Assembly: GCA_007922195.1 (NCBI GenBank)
Contig: ML681992.1
Coordinates: 35,572,444 to 35,636,443 of the forward strand
From: Podocnemis expansa
Lineage: Eukaryota; Chordata; Testudines; Podocnemididae
Direction: 5' to 3'
Length of the DNA stretch: 64,000 nt
In this document: positions 24,166-35,261 of the stretch, one piece after another
Numbering within the stretch: position 1 is the stretch's first letter
How the letters are laid out: every line of letters starts with the position of its first letter
Made by a program: the position numbers and the translations under genes
The notes under the pieces: generated by a model
What the model was told of the DNA's origin: nothing
Seen by the model: only the letters and a program-made list of their open reading frames with translations
Databases searched by the model: none

Positions 24166-25091
24166 ACCCACTTAGCTATTTGATAACAATGAACTTTTAA
24201 AGTTATTTGAAGCTCATAACACTTCCCAGGGTTCACATTAGGTATGTCTCTCACCTAGAGAGGTTGCATACAATCCCACAAGAATACATAATCATTTGCA
24301 TTTTCAATACAACGAACTCCTAAAATAAACTTAATTCACTAAGATTTGTCCATGCAATTGTCATTTCTGTCACAGAACTGGTAGCAAAATCTGACCTTTG
24401 GTAGGTGTGGTTTTCAGTGATTTAATGAACCATATGTGCAGTATAACTCTAAAGGTGTAAAGATGATCTCTGGAACCCTGTCACAGGACAAGGTGTGGTT
24501 GGCTTTGTTTGTTGACTTGAAATTTTAGCTGTTTATAATGAAATGTGAACACTTACATGTGATGGACCTGAGGGAAAACTGGCTGTCAGGATATTAAGCA
24601 TGCTAGTCCTTACTTTACTTGACTGTTCTTCTTTGTGTCAATTAATATATTTTCTAATATTATGTAAAAAAAGCAAGGAGTCCTGCGACACTTAAAGACT
24701 AACAAATTTATATATTTGTCACATTATTATATGGTATGCTAGTGTAGATGAGTCCCAGTGGTGAAGAAAAAGGGAATTTAGCTATTGACTTCGGAAGGGT
24801 AAGGATTGCCTAAGCATAACTTGTGCATCTTGGTTCTTGTTTCTTTTGTGATTTTTTGTGTCCTAAACCAAATATTATTCTGCTTTAGATCCACTGCAGA
24901 ACATTTGATCAAAATTGGAAGATGAAAAAAGGTGATTGCAGTTTTTCATTTTTTCCCACATTGTCAACTCATGAAAACTGAGTTTTCAGTGAACAAATTT
25001 TTATTATCTCACCTCCTCAGCAAAAGGTGTAGTTTAAATGTGTCTGTGAAGACGTAATGCGGAGGTAAGGATGGACAGGCCATGCCATCAC
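24166..25091. other. Presumed intron with one truncated retroposon fragment
   Basis: Featureless except for a 40-bp piece of the GGAGTCCTGTGGC retroposon at about 24672-24710 (GCAAGGAGTCCTGCGACACT, then AAAGACTAACAAATTTATA). Confidence 0.5.
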
Positions 25092-25094
25092 TAA

Positions 25095-26288
25095 GGCTGT
25101 GCCCACACGTACATGCTTAAATCGATTTAAGTTAAATCGATTTAAGCTAATTTGAACTAAAAATCATTAAATCAATTTAACTTAAATTGATTTAAGCAAA
25201 AACACCAAATCAAAATGGCAAGTCCGGACACAGGACTTGCTATTTTGATTCCGGAGAGGGGTACCATGGGAGGTGTGGCAACTTGTTGTTGCCACCCAAT
25301 CCCCTGTCTGGTTCTCACCTGGTGTGGCAGCGGGGGAGGGACCATGGGGCACCCCGCATGCCCTGCTGTTTGCTGGGCACTAGGGGCAGGGAAGCTGGGG
25401 TGCCAGGCTCCCCTCCACTTCCTCACAGCTGGCCGGGCGGTGGTCTGGGAGCTGGCGTGCTCTGCTTGCAGGGCTTGCTGGCTGCTGGCCCGGAGGCAGG
25501 TGGGGGAGCCAGCGCTCCCCACTAGCAGGGCTTGCTGGTTCCTGGCCGGGTGGCAGGAGGGGAAGCTGGGGCTCCCCGCTTGCAGGGCTTGCCAGCTGCT
25601 GGCCTGACAGAGTGTGGGGAAGCTGGTGCCCCCTGCTAGGTGGGCTTGCCGGCTCCTGGCCAGGCTGTGGGTGGGGGAGCCGGTGCGCTCTGCTTGCGCG
25701 GCTTGCCGGCTGCTGGCCAGGCTGTGGGTGGGGGAGCCGGTGCGCTCTGCTTGCATGGCTTGCCGGCTGCTGGCCCGGTGGTGCGCTGGCTCCCCGACCC
25801 ACTGCCGGGCCAGCAGCCGGCAAGCCCTGCAGGTGGGGCCCGCCAGCTCCCCCACCCACCGCTTGGCCAGCTGCTGGAAAGCCAGGTGCACAGGCTCCTC
25901 CCCCCTCCGCCAGTTGGAGGTGGGGGTGGGCGCCCCTGGCTCTGCTGCAGCTCCCCTCCTTCCCTGGCCAGCGTGCTGATCATCTCCCTGGCCAGGTGCT
26001 GAGAGGGGGTGGGACTTCCTTCCAGGGTGCCATGCACCCTAGGATGAAGGTCAATTGTTACATTGATACATGTGTTATATCGATATGTGTATCGATATCA
26101 ATATAACAGAGCTGCACAAGGTTATTTCAAAACCACAGTTTCGAAAGACCATCATTTCGATCTCAAATTAGGTTTTATTATATCAAAATGATTTTCCTTA
26201 TTTTGAGGAAACACTGTGTGGACATAAACATTTTTTAATCGAAATAACCAGTGTTATTTCGATTTAAAACATGTGTGCGGACATACCC
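25095..26288. mobile_element. TCGA-palindrome MITE, word TTAAATCGATTTAA, with GC-rich core (1194 bp)
   Basis: The ends are GGCTGTGCCCACACGTAC and GTGTGCGGACATACCC, flanked by TAA on both sides (25092-25094, 26289-26291). The left arm repeats TTAAATCGATTTAA. The right arm uses TATATCGATATG, GTATCGATATC and, closer to the end, GTTTCGAAAG and TTATTTCGATTT. The core (25250-26040) is GC-rich, with a 57-bp tandem array. Its first 120 bp are homologous to the core of the MITE at 46484. Confidence 0.82.
25430..25780. repeat. GC-rich minisatellite, 57-bp unit, about six copies
   Basis: Successive units begin GGGCTTGCCGGCTGCTGGCC and contain GTGGGGGAGCCGGTGCGCTC. The two units before 25757 are almost identical. 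The array then turns over into its reverse complement through a hairpin: 22-bp perfect arms at 25757-25778 and 25805-25826. Long open frames on both strands are artefacts of the array. Confidence 0.85.
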
Positions 26289-26414
26289 TAAGATAAACTA
26301 GTAGAGTTACCAGAGATGAAGAGGGCAGCTCTCCTTCCATTTACACTTGATTTGTTCTATTCTAATTCCATTTATTTCAGGAAGGGTACTCCTGATATAT
26401 AGCTGGTATATACT

Positions 26415-26506
26415 GGAAGTCCTGTGGCACTTAAACACTAACAAATATATTTATTGCATGAGCTTTCATGGGAGAAAATCCCACTTCGTCAGATGCTTTG
26501 GATCTT
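26415..26506 (+). mobile_element. GGAGTCCTGTGGC retroposon, truncated, with 10-bp target duplication
   Basis: A 92-bp piece starting GGAAGTCCTGTGGCACTT and ending TCAGATGCTTTGGATCTT. It is flanked by GGTATATACT at 26405-26414 and 26507-26516. The 5' truncation with a longer, variable target duplication points to retroposition. Confidence 0.85.
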
Positions 26507-26516
26507 GGTATATACT

Positions 26517-28195
26517 AGGAAATCAGTTTATGAAAAATCTATATCACTGAGTGACCCAGTTACATTGGCCTAGATAGTGTAGATATTGCTGTGTTGACAG
26601 GAGAATTCTGTCTTTAGGGAGTGGCAGTTCAGACCTAGAATGTCTTGCCTCTTATTTTGGGATTTTCAAAAAAGAGTGATTCTCCATTCATTTAGCCCCT
26701 GATTCAGACCCTATTGGAAAGACTCCCATTGACCTCAGTTGTGTCACTTGGTGTGAAGATCAGGCCTTCCTGGGCTAAGTCAGGAGAAAGACTGCTAAAG
26801 TTAGTGGAGTTTTACTGGTGTAAAGCTGGTGCAGGTGAGAAGAGAAACAGGCCCTCACTTGTTCAGCCATTTAGGGCAGTCAGGATAGTACTGAAAGAAA
26901 AGTCAGAGCTATGAAATATGTTAAGTGACCACCTGCATCTTAATACGTAAGTAGGTGGTATTTGTTCTGCTTTCCTGTGATAATTCATCTTTGAGAGGGG
27001 AGAATATGCTCAATCTTTCTGAACTTGACAGTCAAAATAGAATTAAGAAGAGCTTCTCCTTTTTAATAATAACCCAGATGCTTCAAATTGCTGATACAAG
27101 ATCTGATTCGGACACTGTTACTCACCCTGAGTAGTAACAATTTACTCCAAGTAGTCTTACTGATCTTAAACACACTATTTATGTAGTTAATTACCAGGTG
27201 AGTAAGAATTGAGTTTTTTCCAGATCTTTTTGTGTGATTTTTCTTATTAGATAGTATTTTTATAAGACCTGCTTAACAATCTCAATTGCCCACACAAAGT
27301 AAACTAATATTTTGCACAAAAATTAAAATCAGTAACACAATCAAATAAGCCCATACAATATCATAGCAGTAAGAACCTCAGACTCGTTGTAGCCTCACTT
27401 CATCAGTCTCCAGTTTTGAGTTATGTTTTTTTTTCCACAGAACCATCAGCTCACTATTATATAAGACTCAGTACCTAGCTAATGCTTTGTTTTTATAATA
27501 CTTCACAAATGTTAATTAATAGGGTCTGATTGTGCCATCCTTCCTCATGTGAGAAGTTCCATTGAGTTCAGTTTTATTAAACAGCACATGAATTAATAAA
27601 ATTATTCAATTAGGAGAGTTTCATACAGCTGTCATATTATCATATTTCAGATCCCCCTCCCCAGAAAGGATACTTGGGGAAAGGGGAGGAAGGACTTAGT
27701 GGGTGGTACAGGTGGGAGTGTTGGCAGGAGTATCTGGGAGATGCTGGAAGGGATTATCTGGGGGCTATGGGCGAGGTACCTGGGGGTTACTGGAGGGGAT
27801 GCCTGTGGCTGGGGTACCTGGAAGTGTGTGTGTGTGGGGGGGTAATGTTACGTCCTGTCACAGGGTAGGGCAGCTGATGCAACCCTAGGACCCAGTGCCA
27901 GCCATCAGTGAGCAGCTCCCTCAGGGGTCCCCTTCCAGAGCTGGGAGCCAGCTGCTGGGGAATGGATTGATCAGCTACTGATAAAAGGAAGGGACCTATC
28001 AGGATGTGGGACAGTGTTTTTACTGAACTGCAGTGTCTGCTCTGCAAAAACCTGGATTTGGATTCTTATTTCAAAAATCCACCAGGAAGGAAAGTAAACA
28101 ACCAGAAAAGAGGTCATGCCTGGGAGTGGTTTGGTAGCCCTATCTACAGCCTAATATTGCAAGTGGTATTTGAGAACAAAACAAGAAAGCTGAAC
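26517..28195. other. Presumed intron with a short G-rich degenerate tandem
   Basis: AT-rich and featureless to 27650. From 27690 to 27830 there are about five degenerate units around TACCTGGGGGTTACTGGAGG. No coding signal. Confidence 0.5.
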
Positions 28196-28209
28196 TTAAT
28201 ATTTCTTGT

Positions 28210-28268
28210 TCCAAAGGGTCAGTCGTGTCACTCTAGTTCAGCAAAACAAACAAGACTCCTTGTTTGTT
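28210..28268. mobile_element. 59-bp foldback retroposon insertion with 14-bp target duplication
   Basis: TTAATATTTCTTGT stands at 28196-28209 and again at 28269-28282. Between them is the retroposon head (GTCAGTCGTGTCACTCTAG, AGCAAAACAAACAAG) followed at once by its inverse. AAAACAAACAAG (28243-28254) and CTTGTTTGTTTT (28259-28270) pair perfectly across ACTC. Confidence 0.85.
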
Positions 28269-28282
28269 TTAATATTTCTTGT

Positions 28283-31020
28283 CAGTCTTCATGCAAGTGT
28301 CACAGAGTCAAGGTCTGGTCAATGCCCCTGCCTGTCACTGATCTCCTGGGAATGATCCCTGTAGTGGGCTGGGTCCTAAGAACCCACACGGTTCCACTGG
28401 GGTAGCCCCCTGTAACCAAGACTGGACCTTCAGTATCTATCATTCTCTCTCTCTCTTTGACCCCCTGCATCGAATCCAACCAAGCCAGGCTGCTGTGGGA
28501 GGCTTGTACTGTAGCCTTTCAGAGCATAATGCTTGCAGGGAACATTTACAGCAATATAGGCAGCCTTTGCAAATCAGGGTAACCGTTTATTGGTCACTGG
28601 GCTACAGAACCTGAAAGTCCTTTGATTAGCACAAAGAAAGGAAGTTAAAAACCTATTCAAAGTTACTTGTGCTTAGGCAGAGCACCAGGGAAGCAGTAGT
28701 GAACTGCCTTGTTCTTGCTTTGTGTGTCTCTTTCTGACATCATTCATGTGATCTCAGGACTCAGACTTTCGGTAGCCAGCTTTCATCCCCCTCCCCCCAC
28801 CCCAGTCCTTAATTCTCAAGTTGGGGCATGTTGTTCAGCTTCCCTGCTAGGAGATGAGGAAATCCATCTCCTTCAGGGTCATTAGTCATTAGGTGTCAAT
28901 GTCCTGGTGGTTGGAATTGGCGTTGTCTTTGTGGATTCTCCCTGGATATGGTAGTTGCCTTCAGCCTGTGGTCTTCACACCTGTCTCTCTTAGACTGCTC
29001 TGAAAGCAGACAGTCCCCACCCCACACACTACAGAGTCATAGAAAATATGAGGGAAACTGAGGCACACAAAGGCTTAATACCAATATAACAGAAAATTGC
29101 CTTTTCACAGCAAACAACACATAAAATCTAAGTGTATTTCTTCTGATCGGACAACAGAACAGAGCGTAGGATGCAAGGGATGGGATGCCCAATGTAAATC
29201 TGCAGCAGAAATACACATCATAGACTTGAGGCCAGAACCCGCATCAGGATGAAATCCTTGGAATTGTTCTTGTGTATCACCTGCTCTGAACTTGGCATTG
29301 TTTGTTGCTTAAGTGAAAGCAGTGAAGTTGTGCTGAAGCTATTGAGTTGTTCGCAATCAGTGATATGAGCCTAAACATTTGATTGTTTTCCTCTTAGGTG
29401 TGAGAGAGGCCATTTAACACCTAAATCTAAAGAAATAAGATAACTGATAAAAGTTACATGCAAGAAGAATTAGGCACCATAAGAGTTTAAGGCAACAAGG
29501 TCCTGCCAGGAATCTTCAGCATAAGAGTCTAGGGATTTATAGCAGTGCTAACCAAAGTTAAGTTACTTTAAACTAATTTTCATTAAAATACCGTGTTTTC
29601 TCTTTAAATATTTTGACGTCTTGTTCTTAGTAGCCCATTGGTGCAAGGAATTGAGAATTTCTGGTATAGTTGTTTTCCCAAACACGTGTCTCTATGAGAA
29701 TTTACAGAAAGAACAGTGCCAAAAGATAAGCTGAAACCTTTTAGGTTCCTTTTAAAAATTGAATTCCTGAGTGCTAGGGGAAAGTGTTAATTTATCATTT
29801 TACTTTTATTGGACCTCCATTGAGTCCTCAGACATAAATCCATTAACTTTTCATTGGTTTAAAAAAGTACTTCATCTTTTTCCATTAACTCTTTCTTCTG
29901 CTTATGAAGGAGCTAAACTGATGTCTGTTTTCTTTTGTCTGTGCTCCCAAGCATTAGTCCCTCCTTTTTTTAAAAAACGAAATTCACTCCAATTCTATTT
30001 ATTACTCTATTGCATTTGATCTAAAGGAAAGCTTGTGTTCATCAGTTTCCATAAACATATATCACAGATACAGTCTTACTGCAGAGCTGGAAATTTAGGT
30101 AGATTAAACTATTTCCATATTTTTATTTTTCATTTAACAGTAGGCATCGTTTTTTCTGTGAAACATTGCATAACATTTTCCTCTTTTGACACTTTATGAC
30201 CCTTGCATAGTGTTCAGGGGCCTGTATCTTTCACAGAAAAATACAATAATCATAATTAATGAAACAGGACACAAAATAGATGCTTTAATGTAATATAAAT
30301 AGGGGGAAATAATATTCATGAGGGCTTGGATCTTTCCTATAATGTCATTTGTGCTATTACCTTTATTACAAAGTTGCACAAATTTTAATTGTTTTGGGTT
30401 TGTTTAAATGTCTTGATGGAACAAGGATTGGGTTGTAAAATACACAGTGGAATTCCTTAAAATTAAAACTTTCAACCTGGGACTGTCAAAGTAGGTCAGT
30501 TCTTCTAGCCTAAATACATAAATTTGGCAGTGGTCCTTTAGGAAACTCTAGCTAGAAATGTGTGTTACAGGTGTAGATTTGAGTGTATGTCTAAAAGAGA
30601 TGACAGAACTAGAGGGCTTATTTTCTCTGTGATGCATTTGTGATGTACATTATGATGAGAATGCAGGCTTCTATGTATAGTACAGAAAAGGTCTTTTTTA
30701 GAGACTTGAACTAATTTCAATTAAAATTCATGGACATCTTTATGTTGATTTAATTGGGACATGGCTTGGGCCCAACTGCTCACTACTATTTTCCAGATCT
30801 GGTACATGTACACTTGTGGCACATCTAAAAGACCTGGAGAGAAGGAAATTAGGCCCATGTCAGGTTGGAATGACAGATGTGAGATCATTTACCAAGGCCA
30901 CAAAGGAGGTGATAGAGGGCATAATAATGAGGTAATAAAGTAAAGCCAAAAGAGACTAAACCTTGAATCTAATTTATTTAGTTAGTGTAAAGTTCTCAGT
31001 ACTTTGAGGCTGATTTATGT
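28283..31020. other. Presumed intron, possibly including an unrecognised LTR-like stretch
   Basis: From 28299 to about 29110 the text has moderate GC content, begins TGTCACAGAGTCAAGGTCTG and contains GAGGGAAACTGAGGCACAC, which recalls retroelement terminal repeats, but no ends or signals could be confirmed. A (CT)n run lies at 28441. The rest is AT-rich without features. Confidence 0.35.
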
Positions 31021-31165
31021 AGATTCATAGATTTTAAGGTCAGCAGGGACCAATATGATCACCTAGTCTGACCTCCTGCACATTGCAGGCTACAGAACCT
31101 CCTGCCCACTACTGCAATAGACACCTAATTGTGATTGAGTCATTGAAGTCTCTAAATCGGGGGGG
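31021..31165 (-). mobile_element. Old CR1/L3-like 3' end, antisense
   Basis: The text AGATTCATAGATTTTAAGGT and GATCACCTAGTCTGACCTCC is the reverse of the tail seen at 5045-6175 and 19705. Confidence 0.8.
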
Positions 31166-31645
31166 AACTTCAGAAAAACTGGAAGGAGTTGGTGTCTGTA
31201 TTTAAAAAATGAATGGTTCTGTTTTTGCACTCAGTTAATGCATAGTCTAAAAGACCTAATTTCAAGAATCTTCAGATACTGCTGGTGATCTATGAAATGG
31301 CAAATCTCCTAACAGCTGCTATATATATCTGCTCTGCCCTGATCAAAGCAGAAAGCTACTGGTGCTTCTTTAATGCTAGCTTTATGAATAATCCAGTATT
31401 CTCAATAACTGTTTCATTGCTTTATGTTTAAAAACAAAGCACCAAAAGAAAAGCATATCTGGAGCTGTGAAAGAAATAAAAGGAGAGGGAAGTGCAGTGG
31501 AGTTGTAGTGAAGGACAGCTCATTTGTTATGGGGGATCAGATTTGACTTAAATGTATACCAAGTGGCTGTACCATAAATCAAAATACCAGGGAACTCCTG
31601 TGTCATCATGGAGTGCTGTGCATGCGAGATTGCACTTCACAATAC
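31166..31645. other. Presumed intron, no element recognised
   Basis: No repeat or coding signal seen. Confidence 0.4.
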
Positions 31646-31649
31646 TGTA

Positions 31650-31812
31650 CCTCTTTCTCTCTCTCTGTCTCTCTCATTGAGAGAGAGAGTGGCCTCAAAC
31701 CCAGTGCTCTGTAATGTTGCAAGAGTGGGCATTCTTGCAGCATTGCAGAGCGCTGGGCTTTGTAAGACCACTCTCTCTCTCTCTCTTGCTCTCTCTCTCT
31801 GTTAGGGAGAGA
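31650..31812. repeat. (CT)n-(GA)n flanked long hairpin
   Basis: Runs of CT and GA dinucleotides surround a hairpin with arms at 31696-31726 and 31731-31762 and a 4-nt loop (GGGC). One base bulges. The four unpaired positions are transitions that would be G-U pairs in a + strand RNA. The GA run before the left arm and the CT run after the right arm extend the stem. Confidence 0.8.
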
Positions 31813-31834
31813 GTGTGGCCTCACACAGCAAAGT

Positions 31835-31912
31835 CATGGGCTGGATGAAAGACTTTTTGTGGGCCTCATACAACCTGCTGGCCACACGTTCGATATGCCT
31901 GACATAATCCAT
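31835..31912. mobile_element. hAT-like subterminal fragment
   Basis: TCATGGGCTGGATGAAAGAC and GCTGGCCACACGTTCGATAT resemble the right end of a hAT element. No matching left end or duplication is present. Confidence 0.3.
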
Positions 31913-32098
31913 TAACAGATCATTCAAGATGGCAGGAATGGTCAAATTAAAAGTAGAAGTTTTGTTGGGAATTGAAATTTTACGGGTTAGCTGTTGGTTT
32001 TATTTCCATTGTTGCACTTCTGTTTTATGACAAAGATAATTAGGGAATGCCTGGAAACCCATGGAAGCCCTTGCCACTGGCTTCAGAAGATTTTGGAC

Positions 32099-32273
32099 GA
32101 ATGTTCCCTCTAAGGTGATGATGTGGCTGAGCAACTTATGGATGCAGGTGAGCAAGTTATGGATGTGGCTGAGCAAATTCCCCAACCTATATGGGTCCTT
32201 CCCCACTGCCTGCTGGCCCCCAAAGCATATCCATAACTTGCTTAGCTGCATCATCAGCTTAGAGGGAACACTG
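32099..32273. mobile_element. Inverted-repeat element, AATGTTCCCTCTAAGG ends (175 bp)
   Basis: The left end AATGTTCCCTCTAAGGTGA and right end CATCAGCTTAGAGGGAACACT are inverted. CAACTTATGGATGCAGGTGA and CCATAACTTGCTTAGCTGCA extend the pairing. It belongs to the family at 22345. No target duplication was found. Confidence 0.7.
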
Positions 32274-33045
32274 CTGTCATTACCATATTGTGTCATGGAA
32301 AATGGTAATGATAATGGATGCAGCATTAAAACACCACAATGTTATGTGTTTTTTAAAATTATTTTAAAATTTAAAAAATTACCAAAATGTCTTATTTTAC
32401 TGAAAATTGATTTTTCCCTGTAAATGAAAATTTTTCATGACCCTTTCATTAATATTCATGGGACTAAGAAAAATAAAAGTACCCTAAATTTGCAAATATA
32501 AACTTGAAAAACACCTAAAAAGTAAAAAAGTTGACGTGCTGCTTTTTTATTTTCTACAGCAGCCCATTTTACAATTAAAGAAAAGTCCTACATTGTTTCT
32601 AACCAATTCAAATGTGCCTTTTTTTGTTTTACTTAATTGGTGTCGGTTAGTATTTTATTCACAGTATACTTTATTTTCTTTCATTTTATTAGGGTTGTCT
32701 TCCTGCTCCTTTTTGCCCCTCAGTGTAGCTGTTCTGTAGGGACTAACAGACCCCCCCCCCCAATCAAAACACCAACAGCAGCACGCAAACCCATGATCTT
32801 CTAACTCAGAGGCTGTTGCTTTACCCACTGTACCCCAGAGACTGATGTTAGTTAACTCTGTCAGAGCCAGGGGACTAGTATGTACAGGAGACAGCCTGAG
32901 GCTCACAGGTTTGAGTCGTGTGTTAGGCGTGTTTCTTTTTCTTTTCTTTTCTTCTTTTTCTTTTTTTAAACATTCTATTCATAAGTAACATGGGGGGCGG
33001 GAATCACCTATTTTTAGAATACCTGAGGACAGCAGCCACTCAGGA
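32274..33045. other. AT-rich presumed intron with an inverted tRNA-like repeat
   Basis: From 32274 to 32700 only AT-rich sequence is seen. Around 32765-32845, read on the - strand, GGGGTACAGTGGGTAAAGC and ATCATGGGTTTGCGTGC recall tRNA-derived SINE A- and B-boxes. Around 32888-32930, CAGGTTTGAGTCGTGTG is a second B-box-like match on the + strand. A C11 run lies at 32751 and a T-rich run at 32935. Confidence 0.4.
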
Positions 33046-33049
33046 CATG

Positions 33050-33537
33050 AAGGTAAATAGGAGGAGGACATGTCCTCCTTTTGCCAGATGTCTGGCAAGC
33101 CGAGTCCTGGGGAAGCTGCTTGCTTCCTCGCCGGTAGCAGGGAGGGGGAGGAGGTCCTGAGTCCTGCACCTGGGCCCCTCCTCCCTCCGCCTTCCAGCCG
33201 ACTTCCGGAAGTCCCCTGGGCTCCCCTTCCCCTGGGTCCCCAGCTCCCTCAGGCCACCGGTCCGCTGCCAGAGCTGCTCCCGCACAGAGCCTGCCTCTCA
33301 CTGCTGCCATTCTTCTGGGTGGCAGGAATCTGTGCTCACAAGTTTAAAAATCTCCCACCCTGAGCATATTCAGGGGAGATTTTAAACTCCAGGGAACTGC
33401 TCTCTGCCCCCTGGAAGAATGTGTGCTGCGGCTGGAAGGAGCAGCAGCTGAAGCCCTGCACCAGGGGCAGCGAGGCGTGCACTGAGGGGTTGGGGCTGAT
33501 GCGTCCGAGCGCATGGGCACAGCTTAGAGGGAACATT
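33050..33537. mobile_element. GC-rich composite of hAT fragments
   Basis: The left part has GGAGGACATGTCCTCCTTTT, the same palindromic motif found near the right end of the element at 2335. The right part ends GCACAGCTTAGAGGGAACAT, the end of the CAATGTTCCCT family. The GC-rich middle has no target duplication and looks like merged remnants. Confidence 0.5.
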
Positions 33538-34376
33538 GCTTTGGACCATGCCTCAAGAGCATAGTATTTTTTGTGCACATCAGTAGAAGTTGGAAGAAAT
33601 CATTTAATAGGCTGCTTTAATGACAGAATAATAGTTGTCACCTATACAGTATCATGTTTTACATCTATGAAGTGCTTTACAGTAATTAGGACCATGATCC
33701 CACTAACATTTATATACCTACTTAACCATAACCACCAAATAGGCCCATTCACTTCAAGTTAAGCATTTAAATTACAGGATTAGGGCCCCAGATTGCAAGC
33801 ACTTTTGCTTGTATGCTTCTTCATGCAGCATATAGTGGAATTGGGTGCCAATCCTGACTGGGGCTTCAAATGCTTAGTTAGTCTATAATGTTTACAGTGT
33901 ATGTATAATATATCATGTGTATTGTGGATAAAACAAAACTTAAGCAGTGTAAATGATCCATGGGGTCTTCTATAGTCCCTCTATATTTTGGTGAACTTCA
34001 GTCTCCATCTGGCTTTTATATGGCATGATTACATGCTTCCGTGACTATAATAATATAGCAGCACTGACCCATCTACAGTTATAGGAAAAGGTCTGTCTTA
34101 TGATTGGGTTTGTGGGAAAGTGGACCAGTGCTTAACATGCATGATTGAGACCTTCATTAATAGAATTCTGTGGAGCACTATTGCTACTGCATTACTCAAT
34201 CTAGTCTATTAAGGTTTTTGTCAAATAAATGGAAGGGAAAGGGCTTTGATGCCTGTTGTGCCTGATGCAATCACAAGGTATAAATAGAGTTTATACTTTT
34301 TGCAACAAAAACAAAAGTTGCAGCTGTGAAAGCTATTCATTGATTATTCTGATTAATGTATGTCAAGACATTTAAG
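33538..34376. other. AT-rich presumed intron, no element recognised
   Basis: No arrays, ends or coding signature. Confidence 0.4.
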
Positions 34377-34455
34377 TGGGATTTTCTCCCTTGAAAGCTC
34401 ATGCAATAAATAAATTTGTTAGTCTTTAAGTGTCACAGGACTCCTTGTTTGTTTC
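34377..34455 (-). mobile_element. GGAGTCCTGTGGC retroposon, truncated, antisense
   Basis: Read in reverse it carries AAACAAACAAGGAGTCCTGT, AAAGACTAACAAATTTATTT and GCATGAGCTTTCAAGGGAG. Confidence 0.75.
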
Positions 34456-35261
34456 TCCTTGTTAATGTCTCAATCTCTTGTGAAATTTGGTTCCTATAAA
34501 ATATATTGAAACATATCAATGATGGCCTTGCTCTGAGTGCTGGCCTAATAAGTCAGAAGACAAACAGACTTAGTGACAGAATAAAATATTTAATTACAGA
34601 TTCAGTTCTACATCTTGTAATTCAGCATATTCAGTGCAGTGCATGTGAAACAGAATATGCAATAGGGGCCTGATTAATCTCTCCTGGAATCTTTCAGTTT
34701 AGATCAGTGGGGACTGGATTGGTTAGTGGCAGGGGGAGCTTGTCATTAAGAGTCAGTGGAGCTATTCACACAAATATGACCCAGCTGTGTTACATTATAT
34801 ATGCTATCTCTTAGGCTTAGGCCTGTTCTGTCTTCGTTTGTCACTGGCCTGTGGATGCAGGCATGAAGGTCTCTTTACTTGTAAATTTAACATATTCAAC
34901 ATAGTCGTTACTGAAGAACAATTTCATTTGTTGTGACTAATGTTTTTCTGCAGTAGGGCCTTTTTATAAGACTCATATGAGAAAGGTATGAGGCTGACTT
35001 AATACACAGTAAGCGGTAGGGACAACAGGAGACATCAGGAATGCTGGTAGTAAGCGGGATAGCTCAGAAGAATGAATAAGTGCATCTTCACTTTGAAGGC
35101 TGCTAAAACAGCAGCAGGAGCAGAAGAAAGATAGGATGTAGAAGGAAAAGATAACTAATGATTTGGGATAATTATTTCAGGAGAGTTAGTTGTAGCAAAT
35201 ATGATTTTACCCCTGTGAAGCTGGCAAATTGATTGAGCATTTGGATTAACACATAGATCAA
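34456..35261. other. Presumed intron, no element recognised
   Basis: No repeat identified; the CR1 below begins at its end. Confidence 0.4.

Noticed and set aside
25430..25826. Tandem array considered as a CRISPR
   Set aside because: Units are adjacent without unique spacers, sit in a transposon, and the genome is vertebrate.
25172..26106. Long overlapping open frames on both strands (up to 239 codons)
   Set aside because: They lie in the GC-rich 57-bp array of a MITE, are Ala/Pro/Gly/Arg-rich and repetitive on both strands, and match no family. They reflect lack of stop codons in GC-rich repeats.
28299..29110. LTR starting TGTCACAGAGTC
   Set aside because: No matching end, polyadenylation signal or target duplication could be shown; a 7-bp match ATGCAAG near 29168 does not fit a CA end.
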